Position numbers and translations under genes: made by a program. The notes beneath the pieces are model-generated. The model was not told the DNA's origin, did no database searches, and saw nothing but the letters and a program-made list of their open reading frames with translations. Shown here one piece after another: positions 19,158 to 28,130 of a stretch of DNA of 64,000 nt. The stretch's first letter is position 1, and every line of letters starts with the position of its first letter. The DNA comes from Magnetococcus sp. PR-3 (GTDB lineage: Bacteria > Pseudomonadota > Magnetococcia > Magnetococcales > Magnetococcaceae), in assembly GCF_036689865.1 (NCBI RefSeq), contig NZ_JBAHUQ010000018.1:1-64000 (forward strand). Direction: 5' to 3'.

Positions 19158-20341
19158 GCGTGGCCCTCATCCATGGTCGTGGGCTTAGGCAAAAGGGGTT
19201 GGGGTTCTTCTGTTTGACCGGCCTGCCATAACAGCACGGTCTCCATGATGTGCGGTGGAAATGCGTTCTCAGAATATTTTCTAACCAGACTATCAGCAGC
19301 TTGGCCTAAAGCCGCAAAATCTTTAAGCTGGAACAGGCACTCCATATACCATAGATAGAGCGATTTCGCCGCTTCCCCTTCATTAAGCAGGCCTTCCAAG
19401 AAGTCTCTGGCCTCTTCAAACCGTTCATTCTTGAGCAGGTTGCGCCCTAAAGCATTTTGCACCCGAGCATTACTCCGGTCTGCGGATAGGTAAAGCTGAT
19501 AGAGTTCAATAGCTTTGTCTCTGTTTTGCCGTTCCCGTTCAAGATCTAAAATACCTGTATAGGCATAGTCATCATAGTGACTGGCAAGGTCGAGCAAGAT
19601 CTCTTGATCGTCTGGGTCATGGCTATGCAGCTCTTCGAGCTCCATACTGCGTTTGAGAAAGCCGTTTTCGACAAAGGTTGTGGCTGTAGCAGCCTGTACC
19701 CGTATGGAGTTGTCAGGATCATTCAACGCCTGTTGTAGGACGGGGGCGAATGCCGGTTTAAAATTACGGCTGATTAAGGCGATCATGCTCTGCTTTTGGC
19801 GTTGGGTACCATATTTTAGAATATCATTGAACGGGGTCATCATGCCTTCAGCACCACCGCCACTGGCTTCCAGTTTTTCCGAAAGCATACGGGCTTCACT
19901 CATCTCTTCTTCAGGGAACAGTGCCGCATACCATTCGTCAAAAGAGGTCGTATGGCGGGCATATTCCCAATAGAGGATCATGGTGACCGCTGTGCCTAAG
20001 GCCCCCACAAAGCCGAGCGTACCTGTGGTGGTAATCAATAGAACATATAAGCCTTTGCCGCACCCCCGTGTGATGGGTCTGTAGGCGATGATGCAAAGAA
20101 CAGTCATCCAGGCTAGGTGTAGACCAACCACTTCTGTCCATGGCAGAGCCTCCAGGTTGGCCTCTGCCATGGCCATACGGTAAAAAAGCCACAGTTCGAT
20201 CAAGCAGCTCAGTACAGCCAACGCCATGAGTATGGCGTTGTGTAGCGGAACCTTGGAGCCAACCCCTTCATCTTCACAATCATCGGTACGCTTTTTTTGG
20301 GGGGTAACCGACTCATCCAGCTCGAGCAATGACGCACTCAC
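19154..20341 (-). CDS. pelE: Pel inner-membrane protein PelE
   Basis: A 395-aa protein with hydrophobic segments at about residues 30-60, 70-90 and 100-125, followed by a helical-repeat cytoplasmic part (HEAT/TPR-like: NPDNSIRVQAATATTF-type and ALGRNLLKNERFEEARDFLEG). Position between pelD and pelF and the membrane-plus-TPR architecture identify it as PelE, which scaffolds the PelD-PelE-PelF-PelG complex. It is longer than P. aeruginosa PelE (about 329). Four-base overlaps with both neighbours point to coupled translation. Confidence 0.88.
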   Translation of the reverse strand: MSASLLELDESVTPQKKRTDDCEDEGVGSKVPLHNAILMALAVLSCLIELWLFYRMAMAEANLEALPWTEVVGLHLAWMTVLCIIAYRPITRGCGKGLYVLLITTTGTLGFVGALGTAVTMILYWEYARHTTSFDEWYAALFPEEEMSEARMLSEKLEASGGGAEGMMTPFNDILKYGTQRQKQSMIALISRNFKPAFAPVLQQALNDPDNSIRVQAATATTFVENGFLKRSMELEELHSHDPDDQEILLDLASHYDDYAYTGILDLERERQNRDKAIELYQLYLSADRSNARVQNALGRNLLKNERFEEARDFLEGLLNEGEAAKSLYLWYMECLFQLKDFAALGQAADSLVRKYSENAFPPHIMETVLLWQAGQTEEPQPLLPKPTTMDEGHA

Positions 20342-21870
20342 GATAGTGCCTTAGCGGTTACAGGCTGTGCCGACTCGCCCCCTTCGTTTTGAGCTGCTGG
20401 GGGTGGTGGGGTGCCGTCAAGCAACGATTCTGGCTTAGGAGGTGTCTCCTTAGGCTTCTCTTCATCCACCTGGTGCAGGATCTGGGTCTGGATGGAGAAT
20501 TTAGCCCGAGGCGCCTCAGGCTTGATCATGGTCTCAATGGCTTCATCCAGTTTGGTTAAAACAAAGTGTAGATTTTTTACCGGGGTAGCAGGAAGCAAGA
20601 GGGCAAAATCATAACCTGGGCGTTCATAGTCAAACGCCATATCGGTGGTACGCATTACGGTACGCAAGGCTTCACTAAGTACAGGGGGGATTTTGCGGCG
20701 CTCTTCCAGGTTAAGGTTATCTGCATTTTCCAAACGGATGATGATCAGGCAAACTTCAAACTTTAGACGTTGTGCAAGGCTGGTAAAGAGCTGAACCTGT
20801 TTAGGAAAAAAGCCAAAAGAGAAAAGTTGGTGTTCATGGTTCAGCACGCTGTCAGATTTAGCATCCTGATAGCGATTGGCGTTATCCAGCGAGGTTCCAA
20901 TCCACTCACACAGGGCCTTAAAGTTCTCTACCGTGCTCACATTAAGGTCCATGAAGCCCAGTTCTTCAAGCTTCATAAGTCCCGAGACGTTGCCGGTTTC
21001 CTTGGAGAGTAGGGGGCCAACCAGCATCCCTTCACCATCCAGGGCATCTCGCTCATCAGGTTTGACCACAGAGAGAAATTGATGTTGCCCAACCACGCGT
21101 TGGTAGATGGCACCGGACTCAGGTAATGAGGTTTTATAGGATTCATCACCATCCCAGCCACGGCTAATACGCATTTTTAGTGCGCCATCATCCAAGCCAA
21201 AAAGAGAGAACTTTTTAGGGTTAAGAACCTGCTGGATGATATCCGCTGCACCATTCATAACCAGTGCAGGCTCCTGTTGCTCCACCGCTTTGGCCGCCTG
21301 AATAGAGCCCACGACGGTACGCATTTGGCCCGCTGCACGGGTCTCTAGCATCTCTTTAGTGCGGTTTACCCGGTTATAGGCTTCGGTAATGCGCTCTTCC
21401 CGTTCGCGGGTTTCCATCAGCGCATCACGCATCTCTTGCTGAAACCGCTTCTGCCTAACCCGTAACTCGCCCATTAAAACCGCGGCCATGAGCCACATCA
21501 TCGGTTGGCGCATTAGCAGGAGCACATAATCAAAGACCTCTTGATTAAAACTGGGCTCCGGGATGTTCCAGCTACGTAGGGCAATGGTGGCTGCCAAAGC
21601 TGCCAGCAACCCTTCAGTTGTACCATATTGGATACTGATAACGATGATGATGAACCAATATGGGTGGGGAGAGACATCGGCAAAACGCCCCCCCCCCATC
21701 AGGCCAAAATCTATGGCAAAGATAATGGCGAAGAAAATGGTAATTTCCAACAGCGCTGAGACCCGCACACCACCCATGGTGCGCCCCCCGCCAATGGCGG
21801 TCATTGCATCCGCACGATCCTGAACAGAGAGCGCTTCACTCTCCTTTTTTTTGTCTGGAGCCTCAGCCAT
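20338..21870 (-). CDS. pelD: c-di-GMP receptor PelD
   Basis: This 510-aa inner-membrane protein activates Pel synthesis when it binds c-di-GMP. It has four membrane segments at about residues 38-150, a coiled-coil stalk (about 150-185), a GAF domain (about 195-345), and a degenerate GGDEF domain (about 360-470) with no GGDEF signature. The inhibitory-site type RxxD motif needed for c-di-GMP binding is present as RTTD at residues 407-410 (codons around 20641-20652). The C-terminal 45 residues are Pro/Glu-rich. It starts 17 bases after pelC and overlaps pelE by four bases. Regulation of Pel output by c-di-GMP is therefore expected here as in P. aeruginosa. Confidence 0.94.
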   Translation of the reverse strand: MAEAPDKKKESEALSVQDRADAMTAIGGGRTMGGVRVSALLEITIFFAIIFAIDFGLMGGGRFADVSPHPYWFIIIVISIQYGTTEGLLAALAATIALRSWNIPEPSFNQEVFDYVLLLMRQPMMWLMAAVLMGELRVRQKRFQQEMRDALMETREREERITEAYNRVNRTKEMLETRAAGQMRTVVGSIQAAKAVEQQEPALVMNGAADIIQQVLNPKKFSLFGLDDGALKMRISRGWDGDESYKTSLPESGAIYQRVVGQHQFLSVVKPDERDALDGEGMLVGPLLSKETGNVSGLMKLEELGFMDLNVSTVENFKALCEWIGTSLDNANRYQDAKSDSVLNHEHQLFSFGFFPKQVQLFTSLAQRLKFEVCLIIIRLENADNLNLEERRKIPPVLSEALRTVMRTTDMAFDYERPGYDFALLLPATPVKNLHFVLTKLDEAIETMIKPEAPRAKFSIQTQILHQVDEEKPKETPPKPESLLDGTPPPPAAQNEGGESAQPVTAKALS

Positions 21871-21887
21871 TTTCTTTGCTCAATGCC

Positions 21888-22520
21888 TTACTTCTTAACT
21901 GCTTCGGGTTGTTTGTTCTTCTTTTTCAACGCATACCAGTGCTCTGGGTCGTACCAGCGATCCATACGCCCCACCAGATTATCGATGGCCCGTTGTGCGG
22001 TATAAATTAAACTCTCTCGACGAAGCCAGCCGCTTCCCATTAATGATTGGCTGCCGCGCCACAAAACTTTGCCATCTTCAACACGCAGTAACTGCACATT
22101 AAAACCAACCGCCGGTTCCTCACGTAAGCCATGTTGATACGACAGTTCAGAAACACTGCCCAAAATGATCGCATCCACACCCAGCATAAGGCCCACTTTA
22201 CGGGCTAGGGAGACATCGGATAAGCGGTCTACATCCACTTTGTTTTGTGTTAATAGGCGGCGTAGCTCGGTCTCTTCCATCTGTTGAAACAGCTCACGGT
22301 GGTACAGCTCTGTGGCAAACAGTTGGGAGATAATCAAACCCCCATTGGGGTTGTTGCTCAGGTTCTCAAAGGGCAGAACGGCCACAACCATTTGGCGGTC
22401 CAGTTCCTGCTCTTTGACAAAAGAGCGGTCGGTTCCCATCCAACATCCATTTAACATCAGCATGCTTAGCAGCAGTACAAGTGCACCATGCCTTTTCATC
22501 ATCCATCCCCTGGTTTTCAT
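21888..22520 (-). CDS. pelC: Outer-membrane lipoprotein PelC
   Basis: A 210-aa lipoprotein with signal sequence and lipobox LNGC at about residues 24-27. The body contains VAVLPFENLSNNP, typical of PelC/CsgG-like folds. In P. aeruginosa PelC forms a dodecameric ring under the PelB porin that guides the polymer outward. Alternative starts at the adjacent Met codons (residues 7 and 8) would still keep the signal sequence. It sits 55 bases after the porin gene and 17 before pelD. Confidence 0.9.
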   Translation of the reverse strand: MKTRGWMMKRHGALVLLLSMLMLNGCWMGTDRSFVKEQELDRQMVVAVLPFENLSNNPNGGLIISQLFATELYHRELFQQMEETELRRLLTQNKVDVDRLSDVSLARKVGLMLGVDAIILGSVSELSYQHGLREEPAVGFNVQLLRVEDGKVLWRGSQSLMGSGWLRRESLIYTAQRAIDNLVGRMDRWYDPEHWYALKKKNKQPEAVKK

Positions 22521-22575
22521 CTTCAGACTCTCCCCGCTTACGGGTTGTCGATGTGTTTATATTTAAAGGGCAACA

Positions 22576-25428
22576 TTAAAAGCGGATGCGCAAAAACCAG
22601 TTAATGGTTTCTGTACGGCCAACTGTGCCCTGTGTACTACTCACCGCACCTTGGGCACGAATGCCGGTTTCAAGATCGGCGAGTGGTTCATAGGTTAACC
22701 CCAACTGCCAAGCAGGTCCTTTGGCTTTGGTTAGGCGGTCATAGGAGTATCCGACAGCGGCGTCATAGCGTAGATAGTCGGTAATCTGTTCAAACCAACC
22801 AAAATTAATGCTATGGGTCTCTCGATCTTCAAGAGGCAGTAAGAAATAGGGGGCGCCGCCTGCTGTGTAGCGCTCCGCGAGATTGTCCACCATCTCTTTT
22901 TCAACAGTATAAGAGACTTCTTGATTGGGGCGTTGCAACAGGTCATAGCGGAAAGAGGCGGATAAGGTGACGGATTCCGCCGCATTTTCATCTTCATTAA
23001 TGCCGTAGTGGTTAACACCTGCGGTTAAAATAGAACGCCAGCTGTTGGGCCAAAAATCCAGACGGCTTAACTCCAGCTTACTGCGGTGTCCACCATCCGC
23101 CACGGCCACAGCCAGACCGGTATACATCTCCCGATAGGTGGCTTCTAAGGTGGTGCGGCTGCTAAAGGGGGTTGTCCAAATATGTTTGGCGGAGGCCCCC
23201 GTTACACCTTTATCGGTATGGTGTAGGCCGAGCTCAGCACGGTCACCATTATCATAGTCATAGCCTAAGGTTACCCCTTCGCTCCACCAGTCCTCTTCGG
23301 CGCGTGTGGTGGTTGAACCATCGCCTCGAACCAGGTTGCTAATGGCAATGGAGCCATGCTCCACCTTTAACGTTGCATCCCAATGGTGACGGAATGTGTG
23401 GTGATACCGGGCGGTACTGCTGACCTGACGCTCATTGTTGTTGGTGGAATTCTTAAAGGTTTGCCCCACATCTGCCCAGTTTGTATGGGTATAGATCTGG
23501 TTAGCTTTGGCGTAGACAATATTAAATTCACCTGGGGCTTGTTCTAGTCCACGATCATAGAGTGCAACCGCCCGCCGCCAACGACCAAGATCCTGTTCCA
23601 AGTTGCCTTGCTCGGCCAAAAATTCAATGTTCTGCATATCTTCGGAGAGCAGGCCTGTCATGCGTGCTTTGGCGGAATAGAGCGCCTTATCCTCGCGCAT
23701 GGCTTTGGTTTGCAAATAGCGCAGACGTGATTCAGTCTGGGCACGTCGTTCATCCCGTTCAGGCTCTGGGGGTGGGCGGGTCATGGAAATAATGAGGCTG
23801 CGACCATCGGCCACAACATTAAACCCGGTTCCTGCCATGGTGGCGCGAACCAAAAGGGTGTCATAGCCATAACGGACATCGCTCAACCACCCTTTTAGGT
23901 CTGCAATGGACTTGTCTAGTTCTTTGGGATTGAAGTGGGTGTTAAACCGTAACAGCGTTTCGCGGCCCTTGATTTTTTTCTCAAAATTAATGGGTTCTGG
24001 CCAAACTAAGACCAGCTTAGCGCGATCCTCTGACTCAATATTACCTGAAGAGACCACCTGTCCTGTCGTTTGAGCTTCAGAGATCAGGGCGCCATAGGGG
24101 CCCGCCTGATCAGATGCTGGTACGGGCGGTGGTGGCATAGCCCCAATGGCATCATCCAACCAAGCATTGTTGCCACTTGTAGGTACGGATGTGGTTAGAG
24201 ACTTAGCAGGTTGTAGTGACGCTGAGTTGCTCGCCAAAGAGCCATTCAGATCTTCCCGACGTCGTGGTGGCATGCCCATAGGGGCATCTTGCACGGTTGT
24301 GCTGGCTTGGCCGGGTAGCGGCTCATCGTGGCTCATCAGAGATATATTCTCCCGTGCCTGTGAGCGCTGTACATCAGAGGGGGGCTCTGTAGGGCTTGAG
24401 GTTTGTGGTGCCTCTGGTCGTGTAGGGACACTACGCTTAGTCGGCTCTACAGGTGGACCTCCCCGGCGGGCTGGCATCATGGGCTGTAGGGGAATGCCCA
24501 AACTCATCGGTGTGAGAGGGGGCTCCTCTTCCGGTAGCTTTATAGGAGGAAGGGGGCGTGTGTTTGCCGTTCTTGGGCTATTAAACAGAGGTGCTGGTTC
24601 AGGGCTGGGTAACGTGATGGAGGGGGTGTCTTGCACCTGGGCAAGCTGCACCATCTCCACAACTTGTATGCTCTGGGGTTCAGAGAACTTGGTTTGTTCT
24701 GAACGTTGCTGCCTGGGGTATAAGTAGGCTTCTGGACGGTTATCCGTGGCTTCTGCCATGGGGACCATCTCAATGATGGGCTCATCCATGGGAAGCATTT
24801 CAATAACAGGAATGTCTGCATTTAAAGGTTGAGGCGTGGGGCGCTGCATGCCCCGTGGCGGAGGAGTAAACCGACTCATCGTGCGTGATGAGGTGGCACT
24901 TCTGGTGGATAAACTGGCCACCAGTTGGCCACCAACGGGACGTTCATCTGCCAGGCTATCTGGTTGTGCTTGGGGCAGGCTGAGGTGCCCGGCCTCGTCC
25001 ACGGTATACATCTCCACAGTTTGTACCGGTTGTTGGAGCATCTCCTGAATCCAGGAGTAGTAGGAGGGGATAGCCGTGGGAAAATCGGTACGTAAGCCTG
25101 GACGTTCATCGACCAGTGCAATGATTTGAAGCCCACCTTCAGGAATATTGAACGTAGGCTTGCTCAGTACGTGGTCCAGTGAATCATCAGGCAGCTGGAT
25201 AATATCTGAGCGGCGTTCATCGACAAAAAGTGGGCTGTTGTGTTGTTTGATCGGGCTGTTCCAGCTTAGCTGCTTGGGGCCGTTGGGGCGTTTATGGGGG
25301 ATCACTTCACTCAAGGCATGGGGGGCTGATTGCGAGACCAGGGGTAAACCGGTCATGCAGATCCCGACAAATAGTCCAGCCATGCGATTAAGCAGGCCAA
25401 ACCCACGCTTGTGTGCAGGCGACTTCAT
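22576..25428 (-). CDS. pelB: PelB C-terminal half: outer-membrane porin with TPR segment
   Basis: This 950-aa protein starts with its own signal peptide (hydrophobic stretch GLFVGICMTGLPLVSQSA), followed by a long Pro/Ser/Thr/Arg-rich region to about residue 440, a folded region at about 450-560, a short TPR segment (GRWRRAVALYDRGLEQAPG) at about 610-660, and then a beta-barrel to the C-terminal FLRIRF, ending in Phe as outer-membrane porins do. It corresponds to the porin end of PelB, which exports the polymer. The low-complexity N-terminal region has no counterpart that I know in P. aeruginosa PelB. It overlaps the preceding TPR gene by four bases (ATGA). Confidence 0.87.
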   Translation of the reverse strand: MKSPAHKRGFGLLNRMAGLFVGICMTGLPLVSQSAPHALSEVIPHKRPNGPKQLSWNSPIKQHNSPLFVDERRSDIIQLPDDSLDHVLSKPTFNIPEGGLQIIALVDERPGLRTDFPTAIPSYYSWIQEMLQQPVQTVEMYTVDEAGHLSLPQAQPDSLADERPVGGQLVASLSTRSATSSRTMSRFTPPPRGMQRPTPQPLNADIPVIEMLPMDEPIIEMVPMAEATDNRPEAYLYPRQQRSEQTKFSEPQSIQVVEMVQLAQVQDTPSITLPSPEPAPLFNSPRTANTRPLPPIKLPEEEPPLTPMSLGIPLQPMMPARRGGPPVEPTKRSVPTRPEAPQTSSPTEPPSDVQRSQARENISLMSHDEPLPGQASTTVQDAPMGMPPRRREDLNGSLASNSASLQPAKSLTTSVPTSGNNAWLDDAIGAMPPPPVPASDQAGPYGALISEAQTTGQVVSSGNIESEDRAKLVLVWPEPINFEKKIKGRETLLRFNTHFNPKELDKSIADLKGWLSDVRYGYDTLLVRATMAGTGFNVVADGRSLIISMTRPPPEPERDERRAQTESRLRYLQTKAMREDKALYSAKARMTGLLSEDMQNIEFLAEQGNLEQDLGRWRRAVALYDRGLEQAPGEFNIVYAKANQIYTHTNWADVGQTFKNSTNNNERQVSSTARYHHTFRHHWDATLKVEHGSIAISNLVRGDGSTTTRAEEDWWSEGVTLGYDYDNGDRAELGLHHTDKGVTGASAKHIWTTPFSSRTTLEATYREMYTGLAVAVADGGHRSKLELSRLDFWPNSWRSILTAGVNHYGINEDENAAESVTLSASFRYDLLQRPNQEVSYTVEKEMVDNLAERYTAGGAPYFLLPLEDRETHSINFGWFEQITDYLRYDAAVGYSYDRLTKAKGPAWQLGLTYEPLADLETGIRAQGAVSSTQGTVGRTETINWFLRIRF

Positions 25429-28130
25429 CGTACGCCCATCTCCCTCATAATATTACGTGCTTCCCGAACATGTCCGGTGCCTAATAGTAACTCCACATAA
25501 TCTGCTCTTAAGAACTGGTTATCAGGCTGCTCTTTAATCAGCCCTTCATACTCCCGTAGTGCCCGTTCATTTTCACCCATCCGCTGATGAATACGGGTTT
25601 GTGTCATGCGAATGGAAAAAGGTTTTTCCTTCATGTCTGCAATCTTATCCAAAGACCGCATGTAAAAAGGCTTAGCCTGTTCCCGGCGGTTCATGGAGTA
25701 GTAGACTTCAGCAAGATAGAAGCTGGTCTCAAAATCACCATCATAGTGGGCAAGAAAGCGGCCTAGGTGTTTTTCGACCACTTCCCATTTACCATCAAAA
25801 AAGGCCATGTAACCCAATCGTTTCAGAGCCTTTTTGTCCAGTGGATCAATATCCAGAACAAGGCGGAAACAGTAGGCTGCATCACCAGGTAGATTTTCCA
25901 GCTCTGCCCGGCGTGCCAATTGGTGTAATCGTTTCATGGTTTGGGCCACATCCGCTTCCCGGCGGATCACCTCACCCATACGTTGAGTTTTATTCAACGT
26001 TGCCAGGGCTAGGAGATAGGCATCGGTAAAGGCGGGGTCCGTTCCCGCCGCCGGGGTCCGTGGTGCTGCAATGCGTAGCGCAATATCAGCAGCTCCTGAT
26101 TCTACCAGATGACGAACCCACCCAGGTAATGCTTTTTCGTCCCCTTTATTGGCCTGTTCGGCCATCCATTCAATATCTTCCCGCTTGGGTCTTGGACCCC
26201 AAACATAGCGGAGTGAGGCCATGGTAGGGCTGTCTGGTCCCTCTTGGGCACTGAATGTCATGAATGTGCGAATGGCATCATTGCGGTTGCCCACTTCTAA
26301 TGCCATAAAAGCTAATGCTTTACGGTCCTCTGTGCTCAGGCTTGTATCCGCCATGCGCCGTGTTAAGTAGGCTGACAGTGGTTTTTGTACACTCTTATCG
26401 CCAGCGGCCCAAGCGGCCATGAGGATCTGACCATGTAACCCTTCTTCAGCCTCATTCTGAGCCGGTAGTAGGGGTTGCATCTTTTTTAGAGCTCTGCTGA
26501 TCTCTTTGTTGGCCAGCCTTGCCCTGACCACGGTCAGGTGGTTTTCACGAATGGGGTCTAGCGCATACAGTTGCTCGGCACCGATCACGCCGAGTTCACC
26601 TTTTTGACGGTCAATGGCCAAAAAAGTAAGATCTGCAACCAAGTTGCTGGCTAAACTTTTAACATGGGCTTTAAACCACTGGCTGACCTCAGGCAGATAC
26701 TTATCTTGACTGATGGCCATTAATGCCCACGCGGCTTGGACCTCAGGCTCCTTGCGTTTAACCCTGAGGAGCTCAAACATCTCCAGCCCTTGTTTATCCC
26801 CTTTTGTTCTGAGTATAAAACCCGCTAAATCATAGAGTAACCATGGCGGTGTGCGTGGATCTGGTGCCAGAATTCGGATCCGCTGCAAGGCTTCAGCATG
26901 TTGCCCTACACGCATCATCAATGCCGCTAAGCGAAGTTTACGATCAACCTTTAAAGTGGTGCTCTTCTTCGCCAGGATGACCCATCTTTCAGCTTCGTCT
27001 GGACGGTCCAGAGCCATAGCAAACTCACCGGCCAGCACAGGGTGTCTCTGCAAAAAGGCTTCACTCAGATGATTATGCAACCGAGTGGCCAAATCCTGCC
27101 GTTTCAGATCCATCGCTGAGGTCATTAAATTGACGGCAAGCCACTCAGGAAGGGCATTTTCTGGAAGAGAGAGTGCCACATCAAAGGCGTAGGGAATCTC
27201 TTTTTGTAAAAGTGCCAGCTCAGAAAGTTGGGGGATCAGTTTTTGATCCAGACTTTTATTCTGATAAAGGGCTTTTAAAATGGGGTAGGCCTGCTGGCTG
27301 GCCCCCATAGCGGTGGCCAGTTCAGTCCACTTAGCCAGTAGGTTGGCATCCAACGACACCTGTTTGGTGTAGGGGCCAATAAAAGCCCAGGCTGTGCGAA
27401 AACCGACGCCGTAATGAAATTGATCGGTAAATCGCAATGCACGGACGGGATCAAAGCTTTTTTTAAGCCAGCCCCTGGCAAGCTTAATAGCCTGTTGCGG
27501 ACGGTCTGAGAGCATCATTAAATCCAGCAGTAGCTCTTTTTCACTCTCTTTTAAAAAATTATTCTTCTCTTTGCGTAACCGCAGCATGACCTCAACCGCT
27601 TCATCATAGCGTTTTTTGGAGGCTAACATACGGGTTAGGTCATCATAGTTTCTGGTGTCTTCCGGAAAAAATTTGATGAGCTGGTAGAGTACTTCTATTT
27701 GGCTATCATGCATGCCACGTTGGTTGTAGAGGCGTGATAGACGTCCCAGTGCATCTTTATCCGGTGTCTTTTTGACAATATCTTCCAAGTTACGCAGATA
27801 TTCCGTGGGACGTTGTGCATATTGATAGTAGGTATTGAGCAGCTTTTGAGCCTCTAAACTATCCGGGCGACGGATCAGGAACTTCTCAAGCAGTTTTACA
27901 GCTTTATCAACCTTGCCGTTTTGTAAGTGCAGCTTGGCCAGGGGCAGAACCGCGCTGTCAGGCATCTCTTTGCTAGAATCCATAAAGGATTCAAAATAGC
28001 CCTGTGCGGTATCAAACTCCTTGTCTTTTAAGTACATAAGAGCAAGTACTTCATCGTTTGGCAGCATTAATACGGCCAAAGAAGCACCCATAGATACCAA
28101 AAGCAGCATGGTCATGAGGTAGCGGATCAT
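25425..28130 (-). CDS. pelB: PelB N-terminal half: membrane-anchored periplasmic TPR protein
   Basis: A 901-aa protein with an N-terminal membrane anchor (RYLMTMLLLVSMGASLAVLM), then TPR repeats over nearly the full length, e.g. AKLHLQNGKVDKAVKLLEKF near residue 65 and ALKRLGYMAFFDGKWEVVEKH near 780. This matches the periplasmic TPR scaffold of PelB, which in P. aeruginosa binds PelA and PelC and is joined in one 1193-aa chain to the porin. Here it is a separate gene, with a proper stop, overlapping the porin gene by four bases. It overlaps the PelA deacetylase gene by four bases at its start. The function is inferred from position, anchor and repeats. Confidence 0.82.
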   Translation of the reverse strand: MIRYLMTMLLLVSMGASLAVLMLPNDEVLALMYLKDKEFDTAQGYFESFMDSSKEMPDSAVLPLAKLHLQNGKVDKAVKLLEKFLIRRPDSLEAQKLLNTYYQYAQRPTEYLRNLEDIVKKTPDKDALGRLSRLYNQRGMHDSQIEVLYQLIKFFPEDTRNYDDLTRMLASKKRYDEAVEVMLRLRKEKNNFLKESEKELLLDLMMLSDRPQQAIKLARGWLKKSFDPVRALRFTDQFHYGVGFRTAWAFIGPYTKQVSLDANLLAKWTELATAMGASQQAYPILKALYQNKSLDQKLIPQLSELALLQKEIPYAFDVALSLPENALPEWLAVNLMTSAMDLKRQDLATRLHNHLSEAFLQRHPVLAGEFAMALDRPDEAERWVILAKKSTTLKVDRKLRLAALMMRVGQHAEALQRIRILAPDPRTPPWLLYDLAGFILRTKGDKQGLEMFELLRVKRKEPEVQAAWALMAISQDKYLPEVSQWFKAHVKSLASNLVADLTFLAIDRQKGELGVIGAEQLYALDPIRENHLTVVRARLANKEISRALKKMQPLLPAQNEAEEGLHGQILMAAWAAGDKSVQKPLSAYLTRRMADTSLSTEDRKALAFMALEVGNRNDAIRTFMTFSAQEGPDSPTMASLRYVWGPRPKREDIEWMAEQANKGDEKALPGWVRHLVESGAADIALRIAAPRTPAAGTDPAFTDAYLLALATLNKTQRMGEVIRREADVAQTMKRLHQLARRAELENLPGDAAYCFRLVLDIDPLDKKALKRLGYMAFFDGKWEVVEKHLGRFLAHYDGDFETSFYLAEVYYSMNRREQAKPFYMRSLDKIADMKEKPFSIRMTQTRIHQRMGENERALREYEGLIKEQPDNQFLRADYVELLLGTGHVREARNIMREMGVR

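Noticed and set aside
24146-24727. 193-aa open frame on the + strand
   Set aside because: It lies entirely antisense to the PelB porin gene, whose product has a signal peptide and barrel end; the antisense product has no family features and no ribosome site.
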